Source: an uncultured bacterium (GTDB lineage: Bacteria > DUMJ01). From it: 32,339 nt of DNA. The DNA lies in contig CALGNK010000057.1 of NCBI GenBank assembly GCA_937958695.1, forward strand, positions 1 to 32,339, given 5' to 3'. This document shows, piece after piece, positions 1 through 8,789 of the stretch. Position 1 is the stretch's first letter, and every line of letters starts with the position of its first letter. The translations under genes and the position numbers were made by a program. A model generated the notes under the pieces. It did not search any database. It saw only the letters and a list, made by a program, of their open reading frames with translations, and was not told the origin of the DNA.

Positions 1-419
1 TAAAGCGAATCTTGGTTGATTATGAGGTAGAGAAAGCCAGAGTCTACAGCAGAAAACAGTGGATATAGAGAATTGCTCTTGTATGTATCAACATCCATCT
101 AGACGCTTGGATAGACTTTACCAGGCTTAATATAGTTGGAAGTTTCGCTAGTAGCTAACTACCCTTTTTTACTCCAATATTCAATTTTCAAGGTGCGTAC
201 CACTTATTTATGGGATCTTATCCCTGGGGTCATATACTTTTACTTTATTTTTACCTATATTTTACCCCCCCACACATTTGTCAAGAGGAGTTTCCGAGAG
301 ACTACTTTATTAAGTTATCTTTTTTTATCTCTCATCTAAGAGATTATCTCTTAGATTAACTTAGCTTAAAAGCTTATCTGTATAACTACCTTAAAGACTA
401 CTTCTTTGTCTCACCTCCC
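1..419. other. Left-edge region without a convincing gene
   Basis: No reading frame here looks like a known protein. One frame is open from base 3 to a TAG at 66-68 and could be the last about 21 codons of a plus-strand gene cut by the window edge, but it is too short to judge. A hydrophobic 67-codon frame at 136-339 has no ribosome binding site and biased composition, and I treat it as chance. The region contains a perfect 10-bp inverted repeat (334-343 and 347-356, 3-nt loop). Neither side has a U-run in the correct orientation for a terminator. Confidence 0.5.
334..356. repeat. Perfect 10-bp palindrome with 3-nt loop
   Basis: ATCTAAGAGA at 334-343 is exactly complementary to TCTCTTAGAT at 347-356. 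It lies about 65 bp beyond the stop codon of the PIG-L gene, on its downstream side. On the minus strand the hairpin is followed by A-rich rather than U-rich sequence, so it is not a standard intrinsic terminator. It could be an RNA-stabilising hairpin or a protein-binding palindrome. Confidence 0.5.
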
Positions 420-1103
420 TCAAACCAATCTTGGAATAAAATCTGATCTTAAGAATGCCTCAGCATATTTAGACCCCCTCAAATAACCTCTTACTTTTGC
501 TAGTGCTTCTATGTACTCTATAATTCCTGGTAAAACAGGGAATTGGCTACTCTGTGTCTTCATTGCGGAAATTTTCTTATCTAAGGTATCTGTTATATCT
601 ATAAGAAGAGAAGGATAGGTAAAGAGTTCAATTACTTCATAGTAATAAAGTTCTGGAGTATACCAAGGTCTTCCAAAGTCTGCTAAAACATTTTCGGCTG
701 CTTTCCATCTGGCTTCGTCTGTAATCTCCCAAACTGCTCTATGATCTCTATGTTTATCCTCTTTGTAATGTGTAAAGATTACGTCAGGCTTATATTTTCT
801 TATAATCTTTACACACTCTTGATAAGTCTCTCTATCGTTTGTTATACCTTGATTAGGTTTGTATAGTATTATTCTTTCTTTTATTCCCAATACTTTGTTG
901 CATTCTTCGGCTTCTTTTAACCTTAATTCCCTCATCTTTTCTTTCATCTCTACAGAGCTATAGCTTGTTTCTCCTATAGCAAAGGTAACTACATATACGT
1001 CCTTCCCTAGGCTGGAGAGTTTTGCTATAGTTCCCCCAACTCCAAGTATTTCATCATCAGGATGAGCAGAAAATACTAGTATTCTTTGCCAATTTTCTAT
1101 CAT
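420..1103 (-). CDS. PIG-L/LmbE family N-deacetylase
   Basis: A 227-residue protein of the PIG-L (LmbE) family, zinc enzymes that remove N-acetyl groups from amino sugars or sugar conjugates. The zinc-binding AHPDDE motif is at residues 13-18, right after the first beta strand. A later HYKEDKHRDHRAV segment supplies the HxxDH-type histidine ligand. Length is normal for the family. The start is supported by an AGGAGA site upstream on the minus strand. It is transcribed divergently from hcp and its upstream region carries an extended -10 (TGATAAAAT) inside an inverted repeat. The substrate cannot be told from sequence: bacillithiol-type, GlcNAc-conjugate and antibiotic-related deacetylases all share these motifs. 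Confidence 0.85.
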   Translation of the reverse strand: MIENWQRILVFSAHPDDEILGVGGTIAKLSSLGKDVYVVTFAIGETSYSSVEMKEKMRELRLKEAEECNKVLGIKERIILYKPNQGITNDRETYQECVKIIRKYKPDVIFTHYKEDKHRDHRAVWEITDEARWKAAENVLADFGRPWYTPELYYYEVIELFTYPSLLIDITDTLDKKISAMKTQSSQFPVLPGIIEYIEALAKVRGYLRGSKYAEAFLRSDFIPRLV

Positions 1104-1146
1104 AGTCCTATCTCCTATAGCTTATATTTAAATGATTTTAAATTTA

Positions 1147-1178
1147 TTTTATCATAAAATTACTGAATTATGATAAAA
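1147..1178. repeat. Perfect 11-bp inverted repeat in the PIG-L promoter
   Basis: TTTTATCATAA (1147-1157) and TTATGATAAAA (1168-1178) are perfect inverted copies with a 10-nt spacer, about two helical turns centre to centre. The left arm overlaps a minus-strand extended -10 (TGATAAAAT; hexamer at 1146-1151), so a dimer bound here would cover the PIG-L promoter. The right arm forms a similar -10-like sequence on the plus strand. It reads as an operator or as paired divergent -10 elements. No U-run follows on either side. Confidence 0.5.
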
Positions 1179-1221
1179 CAAAGAGACTAATTGCTTTTTA
1201 ATATACCCTTTTGTCGCCATC

Positions 1222-1250
1222 TTGATTTTGCTTATAACAAATTGTATAAT
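1222..1250 (+). promoter_or_regulatory. Promoter of hcp
   Basis: TTGATT at 1222-1227, a 17-nt spacer and a perfect TATAAT at 1245-1250. Transcription would start near 1257, leaving a leader of about 38 nt that contains the AGGAGG-type ribosome binding site at 1281-1287, before the ATG at 1295. Confidence 0.65.
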
Positions 1251-1294
1251 TTCTAGTGAATTGATTAAGTATATTATAATAGGAGGGCTTATAG

Positions 1295-2608
1295 ATGAGC
1301 AACGTAGAAAGAGTGGATATGTTTTGTTATCAATGTTCTTGGACTGCAAATGGAATTGCTTGTACTGTTAAAGGTGTCTGTGGGAAAGTTCCCACTGTGG
1401 ATAAATTACAGGATAACCTTCTTTTCGCTATAAAAGGTATTACCGCTTATCTGTATCATGCTAAAGAGCTTGGCTATACCGATCCAGAAATTGATTCTTT
1501 CTTGTCTGAAGCCTTTTATTCTACCCTTACTAATGTTAACTTCGATCCAGAGAGATTTGTCGCTTTGGCACTTAAAGCTGGTATGATGAATATAAAAACG
1601 ATGAAACTTTTGAAGATTGCCCATATAGAAAAATATGGAGAACCTGTACCTACAAAGGTAAGAACTTGGACGGTAAAAGGAAAGGGGATAATTGCTACTG
1701 GCCATGGCCTTAAAGCTTTAGAAGAGCTTCTAAAACAGACAGAAGGTTCTGGAATAAATGTTTATACCCATTCTGAACTTTTACCAGCCCATGGATATCC
1801 TGGGTTGAAGAAATATCCTCACTTGGTAGGTAACTTAGGCAGGGCATGGTATGATCAGAAACAACTATTTGCTAAATATCCGGTGGCTATACTTGGAACT
1901 TCAAATTGTGTTTTAATACCCCAAGAAAGCTATAGGGATAGAATGTTTACAACAGGAACTACTGGCTTGCCTGGGGTTAGGCATATAGATGGTTATGATT
2001 TTACCCCTGTTATAGAAAAGGCAAAGACTTTACCAGACCTAGAAGATGAACCTGAAGGCCAGTATCTAACTACAGGATATTCAAAATCAGTAATTCTTTC
2101 TTTAGCAGAAAAGATTAAGTCTTTGGTCGATTCTGGAAAGATAAGACATTTCTTCTTGGTAGGTGGATGCGATGTTCCAATTAAAAAGAGTCAGTACTAT
2201 AGAGAGTTTGTCGAAAAACTTCCTAAAGAAACAATTGTTCTTACACTTGCCTGTGGAAAGTTTAGAATAAATGATCTGGAACTTGGAGATATAGATGGGA
2301 TTCCCAGATTGATAGATTTAGGGCAGTGCAATGATTCTATAGTGGCTATAGAGTTAGCTGAAGCCTTGGCTAATCTATTTGGTGTTGGAGTCAACGAATT
2401 ACCTCTTACCCTTGTTTTAACTTGGATGGAGCAAAAAGCAGTGGCTATACTTTGGAGCTTGCTTGCCCTAGGTATTAAAGGTATCTATATCGGACCCGTA
2501 TTACCAGCATGGGTTAATGAAGATATACTTAAGGTGTTACAGTCTCAGTATGATTTAAGACTTATCTCTGAGCCAGAGGAAGATATAAAGAGTATACTTA
2601 ATAGATAA
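1295..2608 (+). CDS. hcp: Hybrid-cluster protein (hydroxylamine reductase), class III
   Basis: A 437-residue hybrid-cluster protein. The family carries an ordinary [4Fe-4S] cluster and a hybrid Fe-S-O cluster; it reduces hydroxylamine in vitro and acts as a nitric oxide reductase in E. coli. The N-terminal cluster motif is C11-x2-C14-x8-C23-x5-C29. Later cysteines in the GTSNC, GGC, LACGKF and GQCND segments match ligands of the hybrid cluster. At about 440 residues it matches the short class III form, which lacks the second helical bundle of the roughly 550-residue class I and II enzymes. It is monocistronic, with its own promoter and a strong hairpin terminator downstream. A likely role is defence against nitrosative stress in an anaerobe. 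No hcr reductase gene is adjacent. Confidence 0.93.
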   Translation: MSNVERVDMFCYQCSWTANGIACTVKGVCGKVPTVDKLQDNLLFAIKGITAYLYHAKELGYTDPEIDSFLSEAFYSTLTNVNFDPERFVALALKAGMMNIKTMKLLKIAHIEKYGEPVPTKVRTWTVKGKGIIATGHGLKALEELLKQTEGSGINVYTHSELLPAHGYPGLKKYPHLVGNLGRAWYDQKQLFAKYPVAILGTSNCVLIPQESYRDRMFTTGTTGLPGVRHIDGYDFTPVIEKAKTLPDLEDEPEGQYLTTGYSKSVILSLAEKIKSLVDSGKIRHFFLVGGCDVPIKKSQYYREFVEKLPKETIVLTLACGKFRINDLELGDIDGIPRLIDLGQCNDSIVAIELAEALANLFGVGVNELPLTLVLTWMEQKAVAILWSLLALGIKGIYIGPVLPAWVNEDILKVLQSQYDLRLISEPEEDIKSILNR

Positions 2609-2626
2609 AATTGTCTTTTCGCTAAT

Positions 2627-2666
2627 AGGCTAGTATCTTCTATTTTAAAGATACTAGCCTTTATTA
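2627..2666 (+). terminator. Intrinsic terminator after hcp
   Basis: A perfect 13-bp stem, AGGCTAGTATCTT (2627-2639) with AAGATACTAGCCT (2648-2660), has an 8-nt loop and is followed by TTATTA and more T-rich sequence. It lies 19 bp after the hcp stop codon. Confidence 0.8.
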
Positions 2667-2667
2667 T

Positions 2668-2697
2668 TTGCATTTTTTTGTCTTGTTGTGTTATTCT
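2668..2697 (+). promoter_or_regulatory. Promoter of the esterase-tldDE operon
   Basis: TTGCAT at 2668-2673, an 18-nt spacer and an extended -10 TGTTATTCT (hexamer at 2692-2697). It lies between the hcp terminator and the esterase start. Confidence 0.45.
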
Positions 2698-2734
2698 ATT
2701 AGTAAATCTAGTAAAAGGGGAGATGATGTTAATT

Positions 2735-3505
2735 ATGGAAATTCCTGTTGTTTTTGGAAGAGAAGGGCATAAACTAGTAGGGATATTACATATGGCTGAC
2801 TGTAAAACAAAGAATCCTGGGGTTGTTCTCTTTCATGGTTTTACAGGTAATAAAATAGAACCACATCGTCTCTTCGTTAAGATAGGGAGAAGCTTAGCCT
2901 CTTCTGGAATTAATGTATTAAGATTCGATTTTTATGGCTCTGGAGATAGCGAAGGGGAATTTATAGAGATGACCTTTTCGGGGGAGGTTGAAGATGCTTT
3001 TACCGCAGTTGACTTTCTAAAACAGCAAAGTTATATAGATCCTTCTAGAATAGGTATTTTGGGACTAAGCATGGGAGGAGCTATTGCTAGTTATGTAGCA
3101 GGAGGTAGGGATGATATAAAATCTGCGGTCCTTCTTTCCGCTGTAGCAGATTTATCTCCTTTAGCTGAAAGGATAAAAACTCAATATCCCCTAGAAAAAT
3201 TAAAAGCTGATGGTTTTGCTGATTATTTGGGTTGGCAGTTGTCTGTAAGGTTTATAGAAGAGTTACCTACTCTCTGTCCAGCTGATAAGGTTAAGGGCTT
3301 TAATGGTCCAGTCCTTATTATTCATGGTTCTAAAGATGATGTCGTTCCTGTTGATGCTGCATATCAGTATTATGACGTATTAAAGGAAAGAATCGCAGAG
3401 ACTAAACTAGTTATTATAGAAGGAGCTGATCATACGTTTAATTCTGTAGCTTGGGAGAAGATGGTTATTGATAATGTACAAGACTGGTTTGATAGAACCT
3501 TATAA
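2735..3505 (+). CDS. Alpha/beta hydrolase (esterase-like serine hydrolase)
   Basis: A cytoplasmic alpha/beta-hydrolase of about 256 residues, close to cinnamoyl esterase or acylaminoacyl peptidase-like serine hydrolases. It has an oxyanion-hole HGFTG segment near the N-terminus and the nucleophile elbow GLSMGG with Ser112. The acid is in GSKDDVVP and the catalytic histidine in GADHTF. The frame is open further upstream, but a GGGGAG site at 2717-2722 limits the start to ATG at 2723, 2726 or 2735. I chose 2735 because it begins just before the first recognisable strand; spacing alone does not decide it. It is the first gene of an operon with tldD, tldE, a LivF-like ATPase and transaldolase. 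The substrate is unknown. Confidence 0.82.
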   Translation: MEIPVVFGREGHKLVGILHMADCKTKNPGVVLFHGFTGNKIEPHRLFVKIGRSLASSGINVLRFDFYGSGDSEGEFIEMTFSGEVEDAFTAVDFLKQQSYIDPSRIGILGLSMGGAIASYVAGGRDDIKSAVLLSAVADLSPLAERIKTQYPLEKLKADGFADYLGWQLSVRFIEELPTLCPADKVKGFNGPVLIIHGSKDDVVPVDAAYQYYDVLKERIAETKLVIIEGADHTFNSVAWEKMVIDNVQDWFDRTL

Positions 3506-3516
3506 GGAGTAAAGAT

Positions 3517-4956
3517 ATGAAGGATATGGCTTATACTGCTTTGAATACAGCCCTTGATTATGGGGCTACTTTTTGTGAGGTAAGGGTTATTAGAAGTAAA
3601 AGACAGGGGATAAATGTAAAGAACGAATTGGTAGAGGAATTGATAGATAGAGTAGAAGAAGGGATAGGGATAAGAGTTATATCTAACGGCTCTTGGGGCT
3701 TTGCTGGCACATCTTTTTTGGATAGGGAAAATATTATAAAAACAGCAAAGAAGGCGGTTGATACAGCTCGTGCTAGTAGTTTGACTAAAAAGAGAAACGT
3801 AGATCTTTCCCCAGCTAAAAAGATAATAGCTACTTGGGAAAATCCAATCAATATAAATCCTTTCGATATATCATTGGATAAAAAGGTAAGTCTGCTTATT
3901 GAAGCAACAAGGATTATGACTAGAGTCAAAGATGTAAAGATAGCTGAAGGAAGTATGGACTTTTGGGAAACAGAGAAGCTTTTTGTAAACAGTGAAGGTA
4001 CAGAGATTTTTCAGCATATAATCGAGAGCGGTGGTGGAATTTGCGCTTATGGTATAAGGGAAGGGGATGTTCAGAGAAGAAGTTATCCTAATTCCTTTGG
4101 TGGACAGTATGAGACTAGTGGATACGAATTGATAGAAGGAATGAAACTTCTAGATAATGCTCAAAGAATAGCAGAAGAGGCAAGTGCTCTATTGGATGCT
4201 CCAGAATGTCCATCTATGGTTACAACATTGATATTGGACGGTTCTCAGGTTGCCTTACAGGTCCATGAGTCTATTGGCCATCCTACGGAGTTAGATAGAA
4301 TATTGGGTATGGAAGCAAGCTATGCTGGGACAAGCTTTATTTCTGTAAATGATAGGAATAGGCTCAAGTATGGGTCTAAGATTATGAATATTACTGCAGA
4401 TGCTACTCTCCCTAATGGACTAGGTTCTTTTGGATATGATGATGAAGGAATCCCTGCTCAGAGAGTTGATATAATTAGAGATGGTATTTTAGTCGGTTTT
4501 TTGACCAATAGAGAAACAGCTTATATATTAGGTGAAACCTCTAATGGAACATGCAGAGCTGATGGCTGGAAGAATATGCCACTTATCAGAATGACTAATA
4601 TTAACCTTGAACCTGGAATTGGAACCTTGGAAGATCTTATAAAAGATACAGAAGAAGGTATTTTTATGAGTACTAATAAGAGTTGGTCTATAGATGATAA
4701 GAGGCTCAATTTCCAGTTTGGATTGGAGATAGCCTGGGAGATTAAAAATGGAAGATTAACTAGAATTTTAAAGAATCCAAACTATACAGGAATTACTCTG
4801 GAATTTTGGGATTCTTTGGATGCTGTTTGTGGCCCTAGTGAGTGGAAGATATGGGGTGTCCCAAATTGTGGAAAAGGGCAACCAGGGCAGTTGGCCCATG
4901 TGGGACATGGAACAAGCCCAGCCAGATTTAGAAATGTAAGGGTGGGGGTGAAATAG
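3517..4956 (+). CDS. tldD: Metalloprotease TldD
   Basis: A 479-residue TldD-type zinc protease subunit. The characteristic HExxxH zinc motif is HESIGH at residues 250-255, within the family's conserved segment. Established biology: TldD and TldE form a heterodimer that degrades unfolded peptides and, in E. coli, removes the leader of microcin B17. TldD supplies the metal site. The start follows an ATAAGGAG site at 6-7 nt spacing. tldE begins on the base right after the stop codon, so the two subunits should be made in step. The C-terminal domain (VCGPSEWKIWGVPNCGKGQP) is intact and full length for the family. Confidence 0.95.
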   Translation: MKDMAYTALNTALDYGATFCEVRVIRSKRQGINVKNELVEELIDRVEEGIGIRVISNGSWGFAGTSFLDRENIIKTAKKAVDTARASSLTKKRNVDLSPAKKIIATWENPININPFDISLDKKVSLLIEATRIMTRVKDVKIAEGSMDFWETEKLFVNSEGTEIFQHIIESGGGICAYGIREGDVQRRSYPNSFGGQYETSGYELIEGMKLLDNAQRIAEEASALLDAPECPSMVTTLILDGSQVALQVHESIGHPTELDRILGMEASYAGTSFISVNDRNRLKYGSKIMNITADATLPNGLGSFGYDDEGIPAQRVDIIRDGILVGFLTNRETAYILGETSNGTCRADGWKNMPLIRMTNINLEPGIGTLEDLIKDTEEGIFMSTNKSWSIDDKRLNFQFGLEIAWEIKNGRLTRILKNPNYTGITLEFWDSLDAVCGPSEWKIWGVPNCGKGQPGQLAHVGHGTSPARFRNVRVGVK

Positions 4957-6264
4957 ATGTACTTAGAGTCTTTAAATTATATAATAGACAAGGCTAAAGG
5001 GATGGACGTAGAGTGTTTTGTTACGTCTAATAGACGTATTCTTACTAGGTTTGCTAATTCTTACATACATCAGAACGTATCAGTCGATGAATTGGAATTA
5101 TCTATAAGGGTTATACTTGATGGTAAAACTGGTAAAGTATCTATTAATCAACTCTCTAAAGATGTCTTAGATTCCTCTTTAAAGAGGGCTGTAGAGATAG
5201 CCAAGATAACCCCTCCTGATCCAGAGTATTTTGGTCTTCCAACCCCAGTTCCTGTGACTCTTAAAAGGGGATACTTTCAGAAGATTGAACCAGAGATTTT
5301 AGCCCGAGAGGTCAAAGAATTTATTAACGCCACTGATAATTTAAATGCCTCTGGTGCTTTAGAAGTAAATAATATTACAATGGCTATAGCTAACTCGAAT
5401 GGTATAAGTATAGAGGATAATCTTTCTATAGTTTCTTTAGAAGCGGTAGTCCAAGATGGAGATTCGAGTGGTTATGTATATGCTATGGAAGAGAGTTTAG
5501 AAGATATAAATTTTGTCTCTCTTGCTAAGATTGCTAGTGATAAAGCTAGAAAGGGGCATAATCCTATTGAAATTTCTCCTGGATACTATACAGTAGTCTT
5601 AGAGCCTCAGGCGGTGGGTACCCTTATCTCTTTCTTAGGATTAATGGGTTTTGGGGCAAAGCAGTTTGAAGAGAAGCGAAGTTTCCTAGTAGGGAAACTA
5701 GGGGAAAAGATTACTTCTGAGGTGATTAATATATGGGATTATCCTTCACATCCTAAAGCTATAAGTCTTCCTTTTGACTTTGAAGGTCTTCCTAGGAAAG
5801 ATGTGGTTCTTATAGATAGAGGCGTAGCTAAGAATTTGGTTTATGATTTTAAATATGCTAAGAAAGCAGGAAAAGAGTCTACTGGAAATGCTTTGCCTCA
5901 GCCTAATACAGATGGACCTCTTCCTTTTAATCTTACTCTTTTACCAGGAAGTAGCTCTTTAGAAGAAATGATAAATTCGACTAAGAGGGGCATATTGGTT
6001 ACAAGGTTCCACTATACTAATATCGTAGATCCTATTAAGACTATTATTACTGGAATGACTAGAGATGGAACATTTTTGATAGAAGATGGAGAGATAACGA
6101 CTCCAGTGAAAAATATGAGATTTACCCAGAGCATCTTAGATGCTTTGAACTCTGTAGAATTTATAGGAAGAGAACTTTTTAGAGCTGGTGAGCATTTTAT
6201 CTTCCCCACTTTAGTACCAGCATTAAAGATTGATAGATTTCAGTTTACAGGAGTGACTAGGTAA
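4957..6264 (+). CDS. tldE: Metalloprotease-associated subunit TldE (PmbA)
   Basis: A 435-residue partner of TldD from the same fold family. It lacks the HExxxH motif, as expected for the TldE/PmbA subunit. Features typical of the family are the SNGISIEDN segment near the middle, the TGNALPQPNT segment and a C-terminal domain ending in VPALKIDRFQFTGVT. The start codon directly abuts the tldD stop, and its own stop overlaps the next gene in a TAATG junction, which suggests translational coupling. Subunit assignment is firm. The natural substrate here is unknown; ribosomally made modified peptides are one documented class. Confidence 0.94.
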   Translation: MYLESLNYIIDKAKGMDVECFVTSNRRILTRFANSYIHQNVSVDELELSIRVILDGKTGKVSINQLSKDVLDSSLKRAVEIAKITPPDPEYFGLPTPVPVTLKRGYFQKIEPEILAREVKEFINATDNLNASGALEVNNITMAIANSNGISIEDNLSIVSLEAVVQDGDSSGYVYAMEESLEDINFVSLAKIASDKARKGHNPIEISPGYYTVVLEPQAVGTLISFLGLMGFGAKQFEEKRSFLVGKLGEKITSEVINIWDYPSHPKAISLPFDFEGLPRKDVVLIDRGVAKNLVYDFKYAKKAGKESTGNALPQPNTDGPLPFNLTLLPGSSSLEEMINSTKRGILVTRFHYTNIVDPIKTIITGMTRDGTFLIEDGEITTPVKNMRFTQSILDALNSVEFIGRELFRAGEHFIFPTLVPALKIDRFQFTGVTR

Positions 6265-6962
6265 TGTTAAAAGTAGAGGGAATTGATGTATACTATGGAG
6301 TCATAAGAGCTTTAAAGGAAGTGTCTTTGAGTGTAAATGATGGAGAGATTGTTACCCTTATAGGAGCTAATGGTGCAGGCAAGACTACCACATTAAAGAC
6401 TATATCTGGTCTTATAAGACCTAGAAAGGGTAAGATCACTTTTAATGATTATGATCTGACTAAAATGGCTCCTCACGAGATAGCTAGTTTGGGTATTCTT
6501 CAGGTTCCTGAAGGAAGAAGAGTTTTTGGTAATCTTACTGTTATGGAAAATCTACTTATGGGGGCTTACCTGAGAAAAGATGATATATCTAAAGACTTAG
6601 AGTGGGTATTCTCCCTTTTTCCAAGATTGAAAGAGAGGCAGAAACAAAAGGCAGGAACTTTAAGTGGTGGAGAGCAACAGATGTTGGCTATAGCAAGGGC
6701 TCTTATGGGTAAGCCAAGAGTGATGTTGTTGGATGAGCCTTCTCTAGGGTTAGCCCCCCTATTAGTTCTAAACATATTTGAGACTATACAGGAGATAAAT
6801 AAACAGGGTGTTACTATACTTCTTGTTGAACAGAATGCCTATATGGCTCTTCAGATTGCGCACAGGGCATATGTTATTGAAACAGGAAGGGTAGTTATGG
6901 AGGGGACTGGAAGAGAATTACTTAATAATGAAGCAGTTAAAAAGGCATATCTAGGAGGGTGA
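6264..6962 (+). CDS. LivF-type ABC transporter ATP-binding protein
   Basis: A 232-residue ABC ATPase of the branched-chain amino acid (LivF) type. The Walker A is GANGAGKT at residues 34-41, the signature LSGGEQQML and the Walker [14 protein letters not shown]. The [13 protein letters not shown]-loop region is typical of LivF. The start overlaps the tldE stop by one base. No permease (LivH, LivM), second ATPase (LivG) or binding protein is nearby in the window, so its partners must be encoded elsewhere or it serves another system. Assignment to the LivF family is strong; the transported substrate is not established. Coupling to a peptidase pair could reflect amino acid or peptide recycling, but that is inference. 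Confidence 0.88.
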   Translation: MLKVEGIDVYYGVIRALKEVSLSVNDGEIVTLIGANGAGKTTTLKTISGLIRPRKGKITFNDYDLTKMAPHEIASLGILQVPEGRRVFGNLTVMENLLMGAYLRKDDISKDLEWVFSLFPRLKERQKQKAGTLSGGEQQMLAIARALMGKPRVMLLDEPSLGLAPLLVLNIFETIQEINKQGVTILLVEQNAYMALQIAHRAYVIETGRVVMEGTGRELLNNEAVKKAYLGG

Positions 6963-6966
6963 TAAT

Positions 6967-7620
6967 ATGAAATTTTTTGCTGATACTGCTAATATAGAGG
7001 AAATAAAACAGATAAAGAAGTGGGGACTATTAGATGGAGTAACTACTAATCCCACTATCATATCTAGGGAGAATAGACCCTTTAAAGAAGTTGTGATGGA
7101 GATATTAAGCATAGTTGATGGTCCTGTAAACTTAGAGGTGATAAGCACCGACGCGGAAGGTATGGTTAAAGAGGCAATAAAGTTGGCAAGTCTAGCCCCT
7201 AATGTAGTTGTAAAAATACCTATGACTACCGAAGGTATCATGGCTGTTAAAGAGCTTTCTAGTAGGGGGGTAAAAACGAATGTTACTCTTACCTTTTCCC
7301 CAACTCAGGCTCTTATAGCAGCAAAGGCTGGTGCTAGCTATGTAAGTCCATTTATTGGTAGGTGGGATGACATATCCATGGAAGGTATGCAAGTTGTAGA
7401 TGATATCCTTACCATATTTAATAACTATGGTTATAAGACAGAAATTATAGTGGCCAGTGTAAGACATCCTATTCATATACTTCAGGCAGCAAGATTAGGA
7501 GCACATATAGTTACTGCTCCATTCAAAGTTCTAGAACAACTCTTCCATCATCCGCTTACTGATATAGGGCTTAAGAGATTTCTTGAAGATTGGAAAAAGG
7601 TTCCTAATCCCGAATTTTAG
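6967..7620 (+). CDS. Small-type transaldolase (TalC/fructose-6-phosphate aldolase family)
   Basis: A 217-residue transaldolase of the short, decameric type. The Schiff-base lysine is K83 in [11 protein letters not shown], and the N-terminal [11 protein letters not shown] and GVTTNPT segments are diagnostic. Homologues act either as transaldolase (pentose phosphate carbon transfer) or as fructose-6-phosphate aldolase, and sequence of this kind cannot always separate them. In most anaerobes it serves as transaldolase. It follows the LivF-like gene by 4 nt and is the last gene of the operon, directly before a strong terminator. Confidence 0.92.
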   Translation: MKFFADTANIEEIKQIKKWGLLDGVTTNPTIISRENRPFKEVVMEILSIVDGPVNLEVISTDAEGMVKEAIKLASLAPNVVVKIPMTTEGIMAVKELSSRGVKTNVTLTFSPTQALIAAKAGASYVSPFIGRWDDISMEGMQVVDDILTIFNNYGYKTEIIVASVRHPIHILQAARLGAHIVTAPFKVLEQLFHHPLTDIGLKRFLEDWKKVPNPEF

Positions 7621-7622
7621 AT

Positions 7623-7660
7623 TACTAAGGGGCTATAATCTAGCCCCTTAGTATATTTTT
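7623..7660 (+). terminator. Intrinsic terminator after the tldDE-transaldolase operon
   Basis: A perfect 13-bp stem TACTAAGGGGCTA (7623-7635) and TAGCCCCTTAGTA (7641-7653) has a 5-nt loop, then TATTTTT ending at 7660. It starts 2 nt after the transaldolase stop. The hairpin also covers the stop codon of the opposing ferritin-like gene, but that side lacks a U-run. Confidence 0.9.
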
Positions 7661-8125
7661 AAGATTATTTAACCTGTATATGTGACTTTTCTCTTGATTT
7701 ATGATTTCTTTTACTAGATTTCTTTCTTTATCTTCTAACCCTTCTAAGATTTCGTAATAGTAGAGGATAGTATCTTTTTCTATCTGGATAGCTAATTCTA
7801 TTACTGAAGATTCATCGCTTGTGTCTTCTAGAAATTTCTTTATCTCCTTTGAATCTTTAAAGACTCTATTTTCTACTAAAGAGTGAAGAAACAGATTGGC
7901 TTCTTCCTCATTAAAAGCCTTTTCAAATCCTCTTCCTGTTATATCTTTGTAGATGGACTTGAACACTGCGATGTGATCTTTTTCTTCTCCTGATAGGTAC
8001 CTATATATTTCTTCAATTTCCTTGTTTTTAGTTCTATTAGCTAGAGATTCATAAAAGATTGCTCCATCTTCCTCAATTTTTACTGCCATTTCTAGTATCT
8101 CTTCTAGAGAATATGTTTTATACAT
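7640..8125 (-). CDS. Ferritin-like/rubrerythrin-like diiron protein
   Basis: A 161-residue all-helical protein with two repeats of the ferritin-like diiron pattern. The first is EEDGAIFYESLA followed by EEKDHIAVF. The second is IEKDTILYYYEILEGL followed by NQEKSHIYRL. The spaced Glu and ExxH residues are what a rubrerythrin or YciF-type four-helix bundle uses to bind two irons. It lacks the CxxC rubredoxin domain of classical rubrerythrin. Peroxide reduction or oxidative stress defence is the usual role in anaerobes; iron handling is an alternative. The start has a strong AGGAGGT site upstream on the minus strand. A TATAAT (8161-8166 on the minus strand) is a plausible -10. Confidence 0.8.
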   Translation of the reverse strand: MYKTYSLEEILEMAVKIEEDGAIFYESLANRTKNKEIEEIYRYLSGEEKDHIAVFKSIYKDITGRGFEKAFNEEEANLFLHSLVENRVFKDSKEIKKFLEDTSDESSVIELAIQIEKDTILYYYEILEGLEDKERNLVKEIINQEKSHIYRLNNLKNILRG

Positions 8126-8248
8126 AACTTTACCTCCTAGGTTTATATATTCTTATAAAGATTATACCCTATTTTATTTCGAACAATTAATAGTTTTCTA
8201 TCATATATAAGTTAGACACATATAAATCTGATAAGGAGGGAAGAATTC

Positions 8249-8743
8249 ATGGAAAAGGGTAAAATAAAAAGATGGTTGCCCTATTTAGTAATTGCATTAG
8301 TTATAGTAGGTATAGTAATTGCTGTTTCTGTTAGAAGAACACCTACTGAACAGGCAACTACTGTAGAGGAAACTAAGCCGACAGAGGTAGCTGAAGAGGT
8401 TTCTACAGAAGCAGTTGAGGAAGAGACCACTAAAATAGCAGAAGAGACAACTGAAGAAATATCTGAAGATCAAGCTGAATATGACCGTATCCGTGAGATA
8501 TATTGGGAAGGAGATTATGAGAAGGCTATAGAGGAGTATAAGGCATTCATAGAAAAGTACCCTGAGAGTGAATGGGCAGATGATGCCTTATACGATATAG
8601 CCTCTTGCTATGAGTATCTTGGGGACAATGAAAAGGCGATAGAATATTATAAAAAGGTGGTTGAGGAATATCCAGATACTGATTTGGCAGAGAGTGCCCA
8701 GTGGAGTATTGACTATCTTAAGGGACAAGAAGAGGGGAGTTAA
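8249..8743 (+). CDS. Membrane-anchored TPR protein
   Basis: A 164-residue protein in three parts. A short basic N-terminus and one membrane segment (about residues 10-28) act as an anchor, and a Thr/Glu-rich low-complexity linker spans about 33-75. The last part has two TPR-like repeats of the tol-pal type (YWEGDYEKAIEEYKAFIEKY and YLGDNEKAIEYYKKVVEEY). The tail would sit outside the cytoplasmic membrane if the basic residues stay inside. The start has an AAGGAGGG site at good spacing. Proteins like this usually scaffold envelope complexes or resemble YbgF/CpoB, but there are no tol-pal neighbours here. Function is not assignable beyond the TPR fold. Confidence 0.75.
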   Translation: MEKGKIKRWLPYLVIALVIVGIVIAVSVRRTPTEQATTVEETKPTEVAEEVSTEAVEEETTKIAEETTEEISEDQAEYDRIREIYWEGDYEKAIEEYKAFIEKYPESEWADDALYDIASCYEYLGDNEKAIEYYKKVVEEYPDTDLAESAQWSIDYLKGQEEGS

Positions 8744-8767
8744 CTGACTTAACATATAAGTATCATT

Positions 8768-8789
8768 GGGGTAAGGGTATCCTTACCCC
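8768..8789. terminator. Hairpin between converging TPR and glycosyltransferase genes
   Basis: GGGGTAAGG (8768-8776), a 4-nt loop GTAT and CCTTACCCC (8781-8789) form a perfect GC-rich 9-bp stem between two convergent genes; it overlaps the glycosyltransferase stop codon. On the plus strand the following sequence is moderately T-rich (TAATTTTTA) after a 7-nt gap. It is probably a terminator, weaker than the others in the window. Confidence 0.55.

Noticed and set aside
136-339. A 67-codon hydrophobic frame
   Set aside because: No ribosome binding site, biased T-rich composition and no family resemblance.
1232-1249. A TTATAACAAATTGTATAA near-palindrome over the hcp -10, as a possible HcpR-type operator
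   Set aside because: The halves match imperfectly and no regulator gene is nearby; too weak to call.
8126-8248. A plus-strand promoter for the TPR gene
   Set aside because: A TATATAA-like stretch exists, but no -35 or TG extension is convincing, so I did not list it.
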